Shown: positions 25,601 to 40,600, counted from the stretch's first letter. The stretch: 64,000 bases of DNA from Luidia sarsii (GCA_949987565.1 OX465111.1:16094359-16158358), one strand, 5' to 3'. The notes: generated from the sequence alone by a model not told the origin. Translations and numbers: made by a program.

Positions 25601-28600
25601 AGATGGCCAGAAGCAATTGACTGATTCCAAAAGATAGAAGATTCCCTGGATTTTTTATTTTATTTTAATACTTTTGTAGCACTTCATTAATTAAAGGATG
25701 CTATACTATTTTTTTGGCTTGACTTCATTTCCAAGATGGGGCCAACTGCATGACTGATTCCGAAATGATGCTGTCTGGTGGAAGAATTTCGTGGAGTTTT
25801 CACTTGTTTTCAATTTGTTTTCTTGATATTTGTGCCTGATGATTTGCCTGTAGTACTTTCATTCAACGAATGGGAACTCTGAAGGTGATCACAGCTGGTT
25901 GACTGACTGGGAAAACAGCAGGGCAGATGGAAGATTTCCAGGATTTTTTTTTGGTTTAGATCGTTATTTTTCTCCCCCAAGATGGCCACCACTGCTGCCT
26001 GACTGATTTCCTATTCTGGCTGTCGGATGGCAGATGAAGTTGTGGATTTTTATATTATTTTTTTTTCTTTAATTTTATTCTATCTTTCCTCATTTAATTT
26101 CTCTCTCTGTAATGACAAATTTATTAGATGATAGTTAGATTGTCATGAAGCTACCTAATGCAGTCTGCCATTCTGCTGGTTGCTGGATGGATCTGTGAAT
26201 CGTAATCGATTTACTTTTTCATTGCAGAGGCTAAAATTAACATAATTTGTTCCATGAGAAGGAAGAAATTGCTCAACAACTTTAATCTGTGGGTGCTAAC
26301 AAAGAACAACTCCTTTTTTTATTTTAACTCCTTTACAATGCAATTTTTCAGTGAGAAGATAAAAAGTATAAGTTCTCTTTCAGCTGATGAATCTTGTGAG
26401 ACAAGAATGGTCTTCTGTCTTGGATGCTTGATGGATGATGGCCTTGCATAAAAAATGCTAACAATGGTATCTTCTTGTAGGTAAAAAAACAAGGGACTGG
26501 GGTTAAAGGTATTGGTAGGCTGTGTCCAAAACGGGCTTTCAGAGCTATGGCTAGGGCTATTGTCTTCACATCTCCGTTTACGCCGGTATTTCCAATAGGG
26601 GGAAGACCTAGACCTAGCTCTAGATGCCTGTTTCGGACACTGCTTAACTTTAATCAAGGCGTGCCATAACACTTCAGAAGACAAACTCAGTCCTGATTTG
26701 TTGGAAAGTGCGAAGGATAATGTAAGCAACCTGCTTTCATTATTTGTTTGCGTGGGCAGTGGAGCCCTTTTACAGAAAACAACTTTGAGCATATTACTTT
26801 GTATGCATACTGTACTGTACAACTTTCCATATAAACTGATTTTTTATTTACATTTTGTCCAAGTGCTACAGACATATGCTCATTTATCTTGTGGGAAAGA
26901 TTAGGAAATTGACTTTTTTTGATGCATGGAAAAAAATCATTGAATTGAAACTCACCACATACTTACCTACATGTACATGTATACCTATGCTAGTTGTCAA
27001 CAATTTGAAATCAACATATGAAAAACAGAAATTGATTTTACTTTTCATTTGTCAGGCCTTTGTAAATGGAGGAAGACAACAAGGCAGATGTTTACAGACA
27101 ATATTTTTTATAGTTATATCTTTACGGTTAATTCAGGTTGCTATTTAGGAACATCGTAGTGTATGGGCATCTAAAAAACTGTCATAAAGTGATGTACATT
27201 TCATTTCTCCTTTCTACCAAAAGGCATGTTTGTGGAAATGGGCCAGAATTTCAATGATTCTCCTTTTAAAACTATTCTTTTTGTTTTATGTGAACCATAT
27301 TTTCTAGAGATCCATGCACATGTTTTTTAGTAAGACTAACTCTAAGTCATCAACTACATTGTACAAATGTACAATGTATGTGTATAAGAGCACTGTTTTG
27401 GAGGTCATAGTCATGGGCAGTGTTTGAATTTAATTTACAGCTTCAAGCTACTGTTACCGTACTGTATGCTATTGCTTATGCACAGGTTTCTGGAAGTCAT
27501 AACTTGTGTTTTACATGTACAATGCAGTTCCCATAGACTTGTTATCATAACAGCCATACCAAACAAATTACATGTAGGTTGGGTTTGCATGCATGTTCAA
27601 AGGTATCAGATTCAGAACCAGTGGATTCCATGTTCTTGAAAGTGGAAAGAGTTTCTGCTTCAACAAAGCAGAACTGTCAAAAAAAATGTACTCGACATGC
27701 AAACACAGTGCCTTGCAGCAGGTCAGTATTTTACTTTAGAGCATTCTCAGCAAACATTGAAATCCTCAATCATATACATGCATGAAATGAGATTTCATGT
27801 AAGTTTTAAAATATAGGCCCTAAGCAAACAGAAATGATCAAAATCAATCTACATGTATTTCATTTCTAGATTTGATAAATTCCTTTGTTGAATGGATTGT
27901 TCATGTAAATCCTCAGTTTTGCCTCAACCAACGTCAGGAATTTCTCATGTCATCATTGGAATAAGGAATAAATATTTGAATGAGAATTAATGGGTTTTAG
28001 TCAGTGCAATACATTAAATCTTGTCAAAAAATTAAAGAAACACAAAAGCTCTGGGATGTAAAAGACCATTCATTGTCCACTGATGATCGCAAATGCATGG
28101 TTTTACTTTGTTCAAGAATTTTCTTCTTTCTTTGTTTATATTCATTTCCTTGACGTCCACAGTGGTTATATAATTTATTGATAATAAGTCAACCCGTCCT
28201 TAACCCCCTCCCTCACGACTGTTACGTCACTGTCTCGTCTGTAATGTGTAAACAAGCTGGAAATACAATGTACATGTTTGCAGGTCACCGAAGAGGAGAG
28301 ACATCTGCCTGTCTCCCCAGTAAACCTTGAAAGAGAATTAAATTGTTTAAAAAATCAACAAATCACCGTTTTCATCTGGGAATCTTTTTTTCTGGATTTT
28401 TTTATTTAAAGAGAAAATCCATTTGAATGTGTGAGAGTTTTAAAATGTTTACCTATTTTGGATATATGGATAATTTTGATGTATACATGTAACTCATGCC
28501 CCAAATGGATTGTGAATGTGGGACGATCCAATGTATTCACATTCCAACCCCTAAAGATGGCCATGACCTCTCAAATGAATCTGGTGCACGATTGCTTGTT

Positions 28601-31600
28601 TTATTGTCAAACATCCATTGCTTAATGAATCCTTATTTGACTTCTTCATATATTTTTTTGCACTCCTGGTCAAACTTACTCACTCTCTTTGTTGTTTCAA
28701 TGCCAAACATCCATTGCCTGATGAATCTTCATTATAATTCTTTCACCCTTGATTAAACTGATTGGATCTGTATCCCCTCTTCCCTTTCCTCTGCCTGAAT
28801 GGTCTGATGTTAAATGCTCTTCGGCTGTCAGTCCGCTCCTTGTCTGCAATCAATTATCGTAAAGCTTGTGTCGGGGGAGGAGGAGGAGGCAAGGAGAGTG
28901 TAGTCTTTGGGTAGAAATAGCATCAGGGGCCTTGTGCTTGTACTTACAAGTGCTAATCCTTCTTTGCCAGTGCCGAGAACGTTTGCATCATGGGGACGTA
29001 CACCCTATGTTCTCTCTTAGTTTTCTCTCTGCGGACCAGTGGTACTCCGTTCTGACTTGACTGTATACAGCGTGCCATCAGTCGGCCTGCATGCATCCAA
29101 CGCATGCACTGCGCATAATCATCACCTTCTCAGACTAATGCTGCATGCCTAAACGCCAGACAATTGATGCTTTTAATGGCAGGCTTCCATCCGTCCCTAC
29201 GTTGTACCTACCCACTCCATCCTGCATAAAAAAAATCTCTTGAACCATGTGAACATCACAAACATGTACTGTACAAACAGTGAATGTTCAATACAGAAAT
29301 GGTGGCATTTGGCCATTACATTTTTATTATTAATTTTTTTTTTCAAGGTTTTTGTTTTCATGTGGAAGAAAAATGCAGGTGGAATTCAGCTGCTAGTGCT
29401 ACTTTGGAGACATGGATCGCAGGCGATGTTGCTATGGTGACCAGCCAGATGGGATAGGTGATGAACCGCTTGACAACAGCAGGTCAAGGTTCATGGACGC
29501 ACAAAATGTACATGTAGGGGGTGGATGTGGAAGACGGGCTGGAAGGAAAATAGAAAAACAAACCAGTGTCAGAATTATAATCTCTCCCATCTATTAGGAT
29601 TTAGGAAGCATGATTGGGCCAGGATTTCAAGGGTGGAAAGACATTAGGAAATGTACCTCAAAACTCTGATTTATGCTCTGTGTTGCATGTACATGTGTAC
29701 AAATACCTTTGGTATTAAAACAGGAATGCTTATGCTTGTATTTGCCAGTTGAGTGTGCTTTTTCACTGCCATGGAGTGTTTTTTTTATAGGCGTGCAGAT
29801 AGCTGGAGAAAATGGCCGACACTGTCCACGGATGTTCTGTCGGAGCTCCTCAAGGCGATAATCTAGATCGGATGACGACAGATATTGCTCACGAATCACA
29901 GGATTCTCAGCCTTGTGTGTGTTGGATTTTTTTCCATCCTTTTTTTCTTGTAGATAGAGTGCATGTGGTTTGTTACATTGCAACCGTCTACTGCCTGTGA
30001 TGTTTTTGATGCATCTTTAATTCCCCCAGAATAAGCCTTGTGATTCTGGGAAATTTGCACTGCAGAATATTCACCTCTGTCTGAAGTAAGGCCCAACCCA
30101 ATTTGTACAAAACATTTTTGTCTGGTGTGTCAAAGTATTATGTTGTGTTGATGCTTTTCTGTAAGACTTACATGTAAGGGATGAATAACATCCAAGCATT
30201 ACAAGATGGCTTCTAACTTTGAAGCTCCGATTCACAGAAAACACATGAAGCCTCTGAAATCTTTTCAATCATTGGATAGACTTGAATTTCCATTTTATAA
30301 TCAACATTGCCATTCTTTTACACTTGTGGAAACAATTCCACCAAAGTTAGGCATCACCCTTTTTTTCTTTCAACTGTGTCAAAGTATATTCATGGCAAAT
30401 TAATATTTACTTTTGGCTATTGCTTCTGTCCTTTTGATTTTGTACAAGTAGATCCACTTGTGTTTCCTTTTACTTTTTGTTTGTCAAGTTTTTTTCTATC
30501 TAATTTCAAAACCGTGCACTGTATACTGTACGAGGAAGAAGAGTTGATTTTTGATGCTCAACTGTTTGCTGTATGCAAACAATTTCCTGTTTCTGATTTC
30601 TGACTGACGTACATGTAAATTGTCAGAGATGGACAAGATGCCAATGGTTGGAGCGCCGCCAGTACATGTAGCTTCTTGTGAAGTGTACCCTTCTTTTCCC
30701 CCGCTAATGAATTTCCATATCTTCACGATCTTCCCCTCCCCAATTTATAAACGCTCTCCCGTCTGGTTTTATTTTGTGTTTGTGGCAAAGGCTGGAGATT
30801 CAGCTCCCAAGGACACAACAGATGCGCCTTCCTTGGAAGATATGAAAATTACATGTCAAAATCCTTGACGCCGGAGGTCCATATCTGTTTGTTAATGGGG
30901 GATTTCTTTTTTATTTCTCTGTGCATCACCACTATAAACCTGTCCACACTGGAGTTTTTGAGAGAGAAGATTTTACTGAGATGAGAATAACTTTGTTCAT
31001 TCATTGAAGGCATAACATTGGATCTTCTCTACAAACAGATAAAGTTATCGGTCAGCGAGCAACTTTTGGGGCATGCATGTTGGTATTTAGATTTTTTTTT
31101 TATTTTTTAGAATTGTTTATTTTTTAAGGTTTCAATATTTTCAATTCTCGAGAAATTAGAGGGCCTACTGTCTCAATCCAAGCAGGACTATTCTTCATTT
31201 GTGTTTTACTCCTTTTCCCTCCTAAATGTTGTTTTGTCGTTCTGCATTTGAAAAGGGTCCTGCTGTGTTTACAATGTCAGGTTCCTCCACAGTTTGGAGA
31301 TCTGTTTTAAAGCTTCTGGCTGATGTCTAGTTTGCCTTTCCATTTTACATGTGCATTCCCCATCCATTTTTTTATCGACCCCTCACCTCCTGTCTTGGAC
31401 AGATGACCGGAAGTCGGTTGTGTCAGACCAACCGCTGCTGTACGAGGACGAGACTGGGCCCGGTGCCGTCATGGCCTACCTGAATGAGCTCCGTAAGCAG
31501 TACCAGTTTGCCGACGTTCACCTATCCATCGGCAACCACATCATCCCGGCCCACCGGGCCGTGCTGGCCTGCAGCAGCCCCTACCTCTTTGACCTCTACA

Positions 31601-34600
31601 AGAATTGGCCGGAAGAGGTTGATGCTGCTGGACCACTGACCCACCGATTGGAGAACGTCAGCCCGGCTGCTGTGGAGCTACTGGTCAACTTCGCTTACAC
31701 GGGCAGGTAGGTGTGAGTTTGTGTGTGTGTGTTTCAAAGCAGCCTATGGTTTTGAACAGTATCCACTGGCTACTGAAATTTTAGACATGTGGCCTTTTGG
31801 CATGCAAAGTGGAAAATAGTAAATGAAAATTGCTATCTGAGACTAGGAGCCGCCTATGAAAATAAGGCTCCTTTAAAATGTCAGATATTATGTGTTGGGC
31901 TCTTCGCAGAGCCACGCTCACTCTCGGGAGGTCATCTTCATTTGATTAATAAGCCTCTTACTTAATTTCCATGAAAATCCTTTTCAGAAAAGATTAATAA
32001 TGACTGATTCTTTTCAGGTTGGATGTTCCATACTGCCAAGTGGAGATGGTGTATCAGGCCGCTAAGCAGTGGCAGATGGCCCGGGTTAAGAATGCATGTG
32101 CCCGACACCTCATACAACAACTCAACTGTAAGAACTGTCTGGGTGAGTTTCTTCAACCCGCTTCTTTCCAGACTTGCTTGGATCAAAATACATATATTAT
32201 ATAAAAAAGAAGTCCATTTCAAGTCGTATTCCGAAGGGATGCTGTCTCAATCCTGGCATGACCTTTCTTAAAGACAGAAAGAAAACTAAAATAGGAAGGT
32301 TTGCGGTGACACCATGTATACCTCTTAAAGAAGAGGTGTGGTTCTGAAAAGAACCTGAGTGGTAACTCGACGTTTCGACAAGTACGCTCTGGCCATCATA
32401 TTGATTCACCCACCATGCAAAGCCTGAAGTCTTTTTTAGAAAGAAAACTGTCTTTAAAAAATACCCAGCTAGGATAAAAAACATCAGTGATAAAGTCAGA
32501 AAGATGATTGCAACACTTTGTGTCAATTTGAAATTTACACATGACAATTGTTTATTTGAAAGATTTTGCTGGAAAATGGGTGAAGAACGTTTTACAAAGG
32601 CTGCCCTTGAAGAAAGGTCTGGCATGATGCATTCGTAGGGGTTGTATACTTTGTGCATAAATATTGGACCTTTCTTTTGTTTAGACTTGTAGGGCATACA
32701 TGTACATTGTTAATGTGGGAATATGTTCTATTTAACCATTTGATGAAAGATAATGAATTATAGAGATTCTGACCTTGATCTTTAAATTTGAAAAGCTGAA
32801 AACGGGGAGGAAGAAATGCCGGGCATTTTGAAACAAATGTCTTTTCCATCTTGGGTTCTCGACATACATGTATGTACGGGAACACGCTTTAACGCTTTGG
32901 GGAGTTTTATATTGAAATCGCTGATCCGAGCTCACGAGTTCCTTGACCCTTCGGCTAAGAATGATGGAAGGGGAGGGAGGAGGTTACTCCGTTTATGTGA
33001 TATAAGACGGCGTTACATGACTCTGAATATGCTCTTGCTCAGGGGCTAGGAGGCCACTGTTGATGATTGAAAGGACAGATTGTGTATCTGTTATTTCCAT
33101 AAGAGCCATATTATTTCCCTTTCTCTTTCTTTTGTTTTGTTGTTTGGAGACTGTACATGTGAAATTGTACATGTATGTAAGTCACTTGAAAGATTAGTTT
33201 TGTTTTGGGAGGGGCTGTTGCTTAAAGATCAAGGGCAGTATCTTTTTAATTGAAAATTGTCTGATATTCATAGAATTACGACTGGTCTATTGATATGAGC
33301 AGAGATTGATTGAGCCACAAGAATAGTGTAAGGGCTGTTAGCTGCACTGCTCATTGCTTTAAATACAAGATTCTTGCAAACTGCTTACATGTACATGTAC
33401 ATGTGATGAGTTGTAATGTAATGCACAAGATATGACCAAACTTATTCTAATGAATCAAGGGGGAAAAGGAGAAAAAAGGGACAATGTTATTTAGAGAAAA
33501 AGGCAAGCGAGGGTTCTGTCTTTCTGGTTTTTCCACTGAGTATTAGGCATTGACCATTTTAAATTTTCGGATTTTTTTTCCCATCTCTCTTTCCATTGTG
33601 GTAGAGATATCAATTTCGAAGTTGCTCACGATGTAATTTAGAAATTTGTTTTTGTTTAATTACCTGCCTGTCCCCGCAGAACTTCGAGCTTTTGGCAGCG
33701 AGGAGGAAGACGTGGACCTTGTCTCGATTGTGGATGACTTCATGAAGAAGAATGTGGACAATGTTGCCATAACTAATGAGTTTCAGGAGTTGCCACGGTT
33801 ACAGGTAATAATCGCATATTCTCCCTCTCCCTCCACTTTTTGACTTTGTGTGACTGGGGTGGCCATTGATTTGATTGAATGGTGTTTGTAAATTGTATTT
33901 TGTAAAATTTATTTTGTTTTGTCTTGGTGTTGGAGGGGTTGTTATCGTTCCTTTTTTGTTTGTGGTGTTTACAGTAGTGCTGCCATTTTTGTTAGGCAAT
34001 TATTTAACTCATTTCCTCTAAGATTTTATGTCTGGGTGGTGTTTTTCCAGATTTTTTGTTTTTTGTTTTTTTGTCAGACTTTTTCAGAGGAAGACCATAC
34101 ATGTACATGTACATGTAGCTGCCAACCATTCCTATTTTGAAGGAATTATTCCTCTTTTTTTTTTAATAATGTATCACTTTTTTTACATGCTTTTGACAAC
34201 AGATTCGGATTTTTGCCTTGAAAATACAAACATATTTATATGTAGTTTGCTCTGATTCATTCCTCTTTTTTAGCAATAGTACAGTATTCCTAATTTCATC
34301 CATGTACATTGGAAGCTACATGTATGGAAGGTTTTTACTCATTTCCACCCAAATAATAAGCAATTACCGGTACCTTGTACACTGAAAATCCAAAATTGAG
34401 AAATAGTGTCACACTGACGTTTTATTCCAGTTTTGTCTGGTCCATAATGCATGCATACTGTACTTTGCGCTATTAATAGCATACATACATGTAGTAGGAA
34501 TTTACCAAAAAATTGATGCATGTACAGTGTGTGTATATATATACGTACATGCATGTTCCATTAGCTTGATGATGTTGCATACAGATGAACATGCACACAA

Positions 34601-37600
34601 TGTGATTGACAAACAGAATGCACTTTATGCGAGTCATTCAAGAATTCAGAAGAAACATTGTGCAAAACGGACATTCACCCTTTGGGATGACAAACGGATA
34701 CGTCACCTGGCGGTTTTCAGCCTCTGCGAAGCTGGATTGCATTCTCAGAAAAAAAAAGGGCATCCATTGCTCCTCTCTCCATGATGTCTTGCCAATTTTC
34801 ACAGACATGAATTCATCAGCTGGGGGTATGTAAGTGACACATACTGACTGTGACAGACGCCAATGGAAAGATGCTTTTAGCCCTTTCGTCACTGACAGTA
34901 GAGTAATTGAACTTATTTTGACGTCCATTTGCAATTGGGAAGGAAGGAAAAAGTGCCAGAAATTTAGGGAAAATGCAGTTTTTGATTTTTCAGTTTGTAT
35001 TCGGATGAAAGAAGGAATCTTCTTTAGGTGAAGGTTTCCCTCAAATTTTTTGGGAGGGGGGTCTAGAGTTGAGGGTTTGCATTGAAATACAATGATTTTT
35101 ACAGATCTATCCTGTCAATTTCGAAATTAGAGGGAAGGAGAGAGTGTGACGGAAAAAAGAGGGCCAAAATGTAGTGTTTTCGAAAATACAGGAAGAATCT
35201 GTCAAGTGTTAGCTGCCTTTTCAATTCTGCTTGCCTATTCAGTAAAAGCTGTCAGTAACCGGCGCTCCTTGACCTATAGATTGACGATGCGTAACCATGG
35301 AGACCGGGGTTTGGAAGGGATGTTGCAGGGTCGGGAGTGCTGTTCAATGTGCTGTAAATTCAGGATGTGTTTTGCAAGGCTCGTGTACATGTACATACAT
35401 ACCTGTGTCCTTGCATATGAATAATTCCAGTTTTCCTCTTGAAGCGTACGTAGTTTTTAAAAGAAATTGGTTTGTCTTGTGATGGGTGATAATACCATTT
35501 CATTTGTTTGATTCAATGGGTCCATTGCTCAATCATTCAATCATCTGATGATTCAATCATTCAATCATCTGATCATCTGATCATGGAGTCTTTGAATCGT
35601 TCACTAATGGATTGGTTAATTTGTCTTTTTGGTTGTTGCTTTGTCTGGTGTTTGTTTATTTCCATACAAAGAAAGATGTGACTGGGAAATTTCAAACAAT
35701 GAAAATGCGCAAGACAACGAATTTTTGACAGGATTGGGATTTTAACCCAGACATGCAATGGTCGTTTGTAGCGACATTCATTGTAGCGATGCTCTTGCTC
35801 GTTGCTTTAGCTCAGTGTTCATCTTTATGACTTTCAGAACATACGGCACATACATGTACACGTACGGGTTCTCATTGAGACCAGGGCTCTATTTCATAAC
35901 AAGGGTATAGGAATCTTCCTAAATAAAATGTTCCTAAATTAAGAGAGCAATGTGCTAAATAAAATGTCTAAACTTATGACAATTATTAAGACACAAATTC
36001 AGTCCAGAGATGGAAATGGATTCTTCCTAGTAGATGACCTACATTAGTTTATGAAATAGGAACATTGATGCTATGATGCTTCAGGTTTTGTTTTCTGGAA
36101 TTCGAAATGAAATTCTTCCTAAGTCCCAGATAGGAATATTCCTGCCTCTAATGAAATAGAACCCAGGTCAGCAATCAAGGCACCAGTTTGCATTTTTTTC
36201 AAACAGGCAGTCAGGCAATGTGTACAGTGCAGCACAAGTTGAGGATATTCCTGCATTACGTGTGCAGTACACATACAGTACAAACCCACCATCTTTCATG
36301 CACAAATTCTTGTACACTCATTTTGACATAATTAGTCCCTTTAGTTAGTTACCAGTAAATTATATTTAAAAAAATACTACTTGCAGGTTATGACATCCAG
36401 GGATGAACAATTTGGTGGTGTACTCTGTACATTTTTGTTGGTTTTGTTTTTGTATATATTCGTCTACTTTTATTACAATTCAGTGCAATGATTAGATTTG
36501 AAATTACGTGCACACATTACACATACCATCGAATGCAAATTACTCGTCCTTGAAAATAGCATTTGGGTACTGGCTAGATCATAAAAGATTGATTGCTATG
36601 GCGTGGCATTGCAGGCACTTAGTATTTTGTCTATTGTCCTGCCCATTTGCACAAGTGGTGCTGTCATCTTTATTATCTTTCAGTGGCTATTTCATTGTTT
36701 GGTTTAGTTCATACATTGAGGTAGGGATTTCAAAGGATTTTTTTAAATCTTCAAAAATTAAGTGCCTTACATTTTGATGTTTTCAAGGAGAATTTTTCAC
36801 AAAGGCATAATACCAAGGACAGAAACAGATAAAAAGAATAAGATACGGATGACTGAAGATTTATAAAGGAGGATAGCTGGTAGACAGACAGGGGTGAGAT
36901 CCGAGGGAAGGGTGGGTAGTTGGGAAGAGATTAAGAAAGGGAAGTTCAAAGGGAATTGATCAAAAGCTTTTAGTTTAAAACAACTTTGAGGACCTGACGT
37001 TTATCCTAGCATATCCTCGTTAGTGGCACATACCGTACAGTAGGCCACTTTCCACTTTTATCACGGACACCATGGTGAACCTCAATTTAGATTTCCTCAA
37101 ATTGCAAAAATGCACTGTTTCAACAAAACCATCATTTTAAGAATACAAACCTCAGTATTCTGTTTGCCTTATGTTTTTTAAATCAACAATTCCGCCTTCC
37201 AATACTGTACCAGTACCTGTATCTTTGTGCATAAAGTGTGTGTGGGTTTTGGGGAAGACAGGGATGTCAGGACCGGGTTTGAATCACATGGATGACAATT
37301 TTTTTTTTTTTTCATTTTTAAAAGTCATCAAAATGATGTGGAGAGGGTCTACACCCAGTACAAAAAATACAATGTACATGTACAATGTACAGTACAATCA
37401 TGACACAATATTGGGCTCTACAATTATCAACATTTTGCATGTACAGTGTATCTAAGTTTGGAAACGATGTACATGTATCAACGAATTGCCATCATGGGAT
37501 GGTGATGTCATCTCATGAATATTAATGAGGTATTGAATTTTTCAGAATTTCACATTCATCAGAGCATATTTGGCCAAAACTCTTCACAACTATTTAAACA

Positions 37601-40600
37601 GACTTGAGAAACATTGTTTGGGCTTAAACGTCTTCATGACGTCATCAATGTACGCGATTTTTTAACACACCTAAGGCATTGGTCAATTGTCTTGAATCTT
37701 TTTGGGTTATTACATTCTAAGTGTGCACTCTGGCTGTTGCCATTGAGGCACTGTACGAAATAGCAAAGTTACGGTAGCTTGAATCATCTACATGTACAAA
37801 TCTTATGACGATTTCAAAACATGCGGAAAAGCCCTATGCTCTGTTGCAAACAGACAGAAGCTCTAGTTTCAGTTTCTAATAGTAATACCGATTTCAGCAT
37901 CAATCCACAATACGGATTACGGAACAGTGGAACTGAATGTTTTTGTCTTTTTCTTCCATTGCCATGGTGATGCTATATTCAGGCATTGATTGAGAATAAT
38001 AAGAAGGATGAATCTGAGATACTGTAGCTTCCATTCTGTTTTTGTACGCATGCATGCAAAAATGTTTTCTGTAATTAAACTTGACTCCCATTTTTCAGAG
38101 ATTTTAATGACAAAATTGAAGCCTTATTTTTGTCAGTAGACTTCGTGATAATAGATGCATAGCTGCCAGCCAATCTATTTTGGAGGAATCATTCCTATTT
38201 TTGGGGTTTAAGATGTGTCACTTTTTACAAGCTCTTGACAACAAATTCCCTTTTTTTTCCCTTGGGAATCCTTAAATGTATCCCTATATATATATACGGT
38301 AGTTTGCTCTGATTCGTCCTTTTTAGCAGGTGTTCCTAATTCTTTAAGATAGGTTGCTACAGTACGTCTTTTTTAGCAGGTGTTCCTAATCCTTTAAGAT
38401 AGGTTGCTACGTAGATGCATAACCTGCCTTATGCTCACATACGTACATGTAAAAGTACATACTACATACATGTACATGTACATGTACATGTACAATTGTA
38501 CATGTACGTGTATAATGTATACACGTACATGTTAGTTGTACATAATCATGTACATTGTGTACTGTAATGTTTAGTCAAATTATATGGACTGCAGAACATA
38601 ACAAGATTTGTTTTTCTTTGGGAAAACCCTGTTTATGAGCATGCTGTCTGGAGGAAGGAAATTCACAGAAAGGAAAGTGTATCTTTCCGCTCTTCTGAGG
38701 TGGGGGAGAGATTTATTGAAAATGATATATTTTATGTACATGTAAATGTATGAAATCATCTAGGACAAAAAAAGACAAAACATATTATTATTGCATTGTC
38801 ACTACAATTTGATGTTGCAATTTTTCTGTGATTTGTCCCCCGCGCATCGGTCTAAAAATAGTTGCTTTGTTCAGAAATCTGGCCTTCGGCCGAGCCTGTT
38901 GCCATGGCGATAGGAATTAATTTTGATTGCATCATTTCAAGGTTGTTTGTATTACATAATAGGTATCATTTAAACGGAGCCATCTCTTATAATCCCCCCT
39001 TTTTAAAGAAATACCTGCTTCGAAAAATGGCTCAATGGACAGACAGACAAACAGCCCAACTATTATCAAGACATGTGGACTGACAGACAGGGGGGTCAGG
39101 CAGACAGACAGGCAAATAGTAAGACAAACAGACAGAGCAGGCAGCATTGGCAGGAGTGCAAACATCTAACCCTCTAGACAGCAGAGATATAATGGTCATG
39201 TGGTAGATTTGCATTTTTTAATTATTAGAATGAACACGTAATTTCCCTAGGAAATGCAAGTTAAGAACTTTTGCCAGATAGGCTACTTATGCAGGAATTG
39301 GATTTGCTTCATTCAGTCGTTTGTTTTCATCTGGAGCGTTCATCCTGATTTTTTACAGATTGAAGTTGTCGCCACGAAGTCCTCCTCCAACATGAGCGAC
39401 CGACAGCTGTTTGAAACGGCTCTGGACTGGATCCGGCGGACTGTCAAATGTGGCAAGACACTGGAGGAGTTACAGCTAGAGGTGAGCTGAGGACACGGGA
39501 TACCAGACCTGAAAATGACAATGCAAAACAGCTGGCTTTCCTGTCTCCCTTCAATACTCATTTACATCCATGCTCTACCTGTCTGTCTCTCTAACTCCTC
39601 TCTCCCAATTTCTCCTTCTGTCTCTCTGTCTTTCTCTGTCTCGCTGTCTCTCTAACTCCTCTCAATTTCTCCCTCTGTCTCTCTGTCTTTCTCTGTCTCG
39701 CTGTCTCTCTAACTCCTCTCAATTTCTCCCTCTGTCTCTGTCTTTCTCTGTCTCGCTGTCTCTCTAAAACCTCTCTCTCAATTTCTCCCTTTGTCTCGCT
39801 GTCTCTGCCTCTCTTGCTCTGTCTTTGTTTACATGTATCTCTCTTCCTTTTTACCTGTCTCTCCAGCTGTCTAATTGTTACTCCTTATTCAAACCCCCCA
39901 GCCTCAGACTCTTCTCCTCTCGGAGAACAATGTGCTGAAGGACGTGGAGGAGTTCGGTGAGATTGAGCCAGACCTGATTGAGGACTACAAGCTGGACACG
40001 CCCACCAAGCAACACGCCAACGGCGTCAGCAACGGCATCCCCATGAGACGGGCGGGGTCCAGCAGTGAACCTCCCCGCCTCATGGCCCTCTCCCCTGAGG
40101 ACCTCAACAAGGCCCGCTTCCGGCTGGAGAAGTGGAAGATCATCGCCTCTACGGAAATGTCAGGTAGGTCAGTGGGTGGGTTTGGTTGTGTTTCTTGCTT
40201 TTTTGCCGAGATGCTTGTTTGTTGTTTTTGTCTGCTTGCTGGTTCATTCACTCGTTGGATAATTGATTGGTTGGTCAGGTCTTTTGTTTGTTTGATCATT
40301 CTCTTGCTTGTTCCGTAGTTCCTTTGCTTAGTAGCTTTTCTGCCGCTTCAGCGAAGCGGAAATGCTAAATTGTTTTTGTTCTGTCTTAGATTATTGTTTG
40401 AGCTAAGAACCTCACTGGGTTGGTTTTGTACAGTATGTTTAATTGTTTGCATCGCAAACTGTCGCAAACTGCAGTAATCTTTTGACCTTTAACAATGTTG
40501 TACTGGACCTTTAAGTGGACGCTAAGACGGTCATGCATTTGGAATGGAATTTAATGGCTACAGCTGTGACTATGGATAACAGTATACATGTACTTGCCTG

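Larger units (their letters stand above)
13700..31402 (+). other. IVNS1ABP intron 1 (17.7 kb)
   Basis: Bounded by the donor at 13700 and the acceptor TTGGACAG at 31402. It holds most of the local repeat content (TACATG arrays, MITE family A, histone-stem-loop elements) and a possible cassette exon at 25422. First introns of this size usually hold regulatory DNA; an X-box-like site is at 29428. Stretches with no recognised feature include 13.9-16.2, 18.6-20.2, 24.6-25.3, 26.7-29.4 and 29.9-31.2 kb. Confidence 0.75.
33805..39358 (+). other. IVNS1ABP intron 4 (5.5 kb)
   Basis: Contains two MITE family B copies, the 35881 MITE, a TACATG block (38450-38560), three X-box-like motifs, and (CAGA)-rich sequence near 39040-39140. 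The remaining stretches (34.3-35.2 and 36.2-37.9 kb) show nothing recognisable. Confidence 0.7.

Noticed and set aside
26319..26822. 167-codon minus-strand frame
   Set aside because: Spans the 26522 MITE and AT-rich intron. No domain and no splice support.
30796..30868. Coding-looking KAGDSAPKDTTDAPSLEDMK segment
   Set aside because: Preceded by an AG, but no usable donor follows before the stop, and there is no homology I recognise.
32197..32697. 166-codon minus-strand frame
   Set aside because: Overlaps a histone-stem-loop repeat copy and intron 3. Composition is AT-driven.
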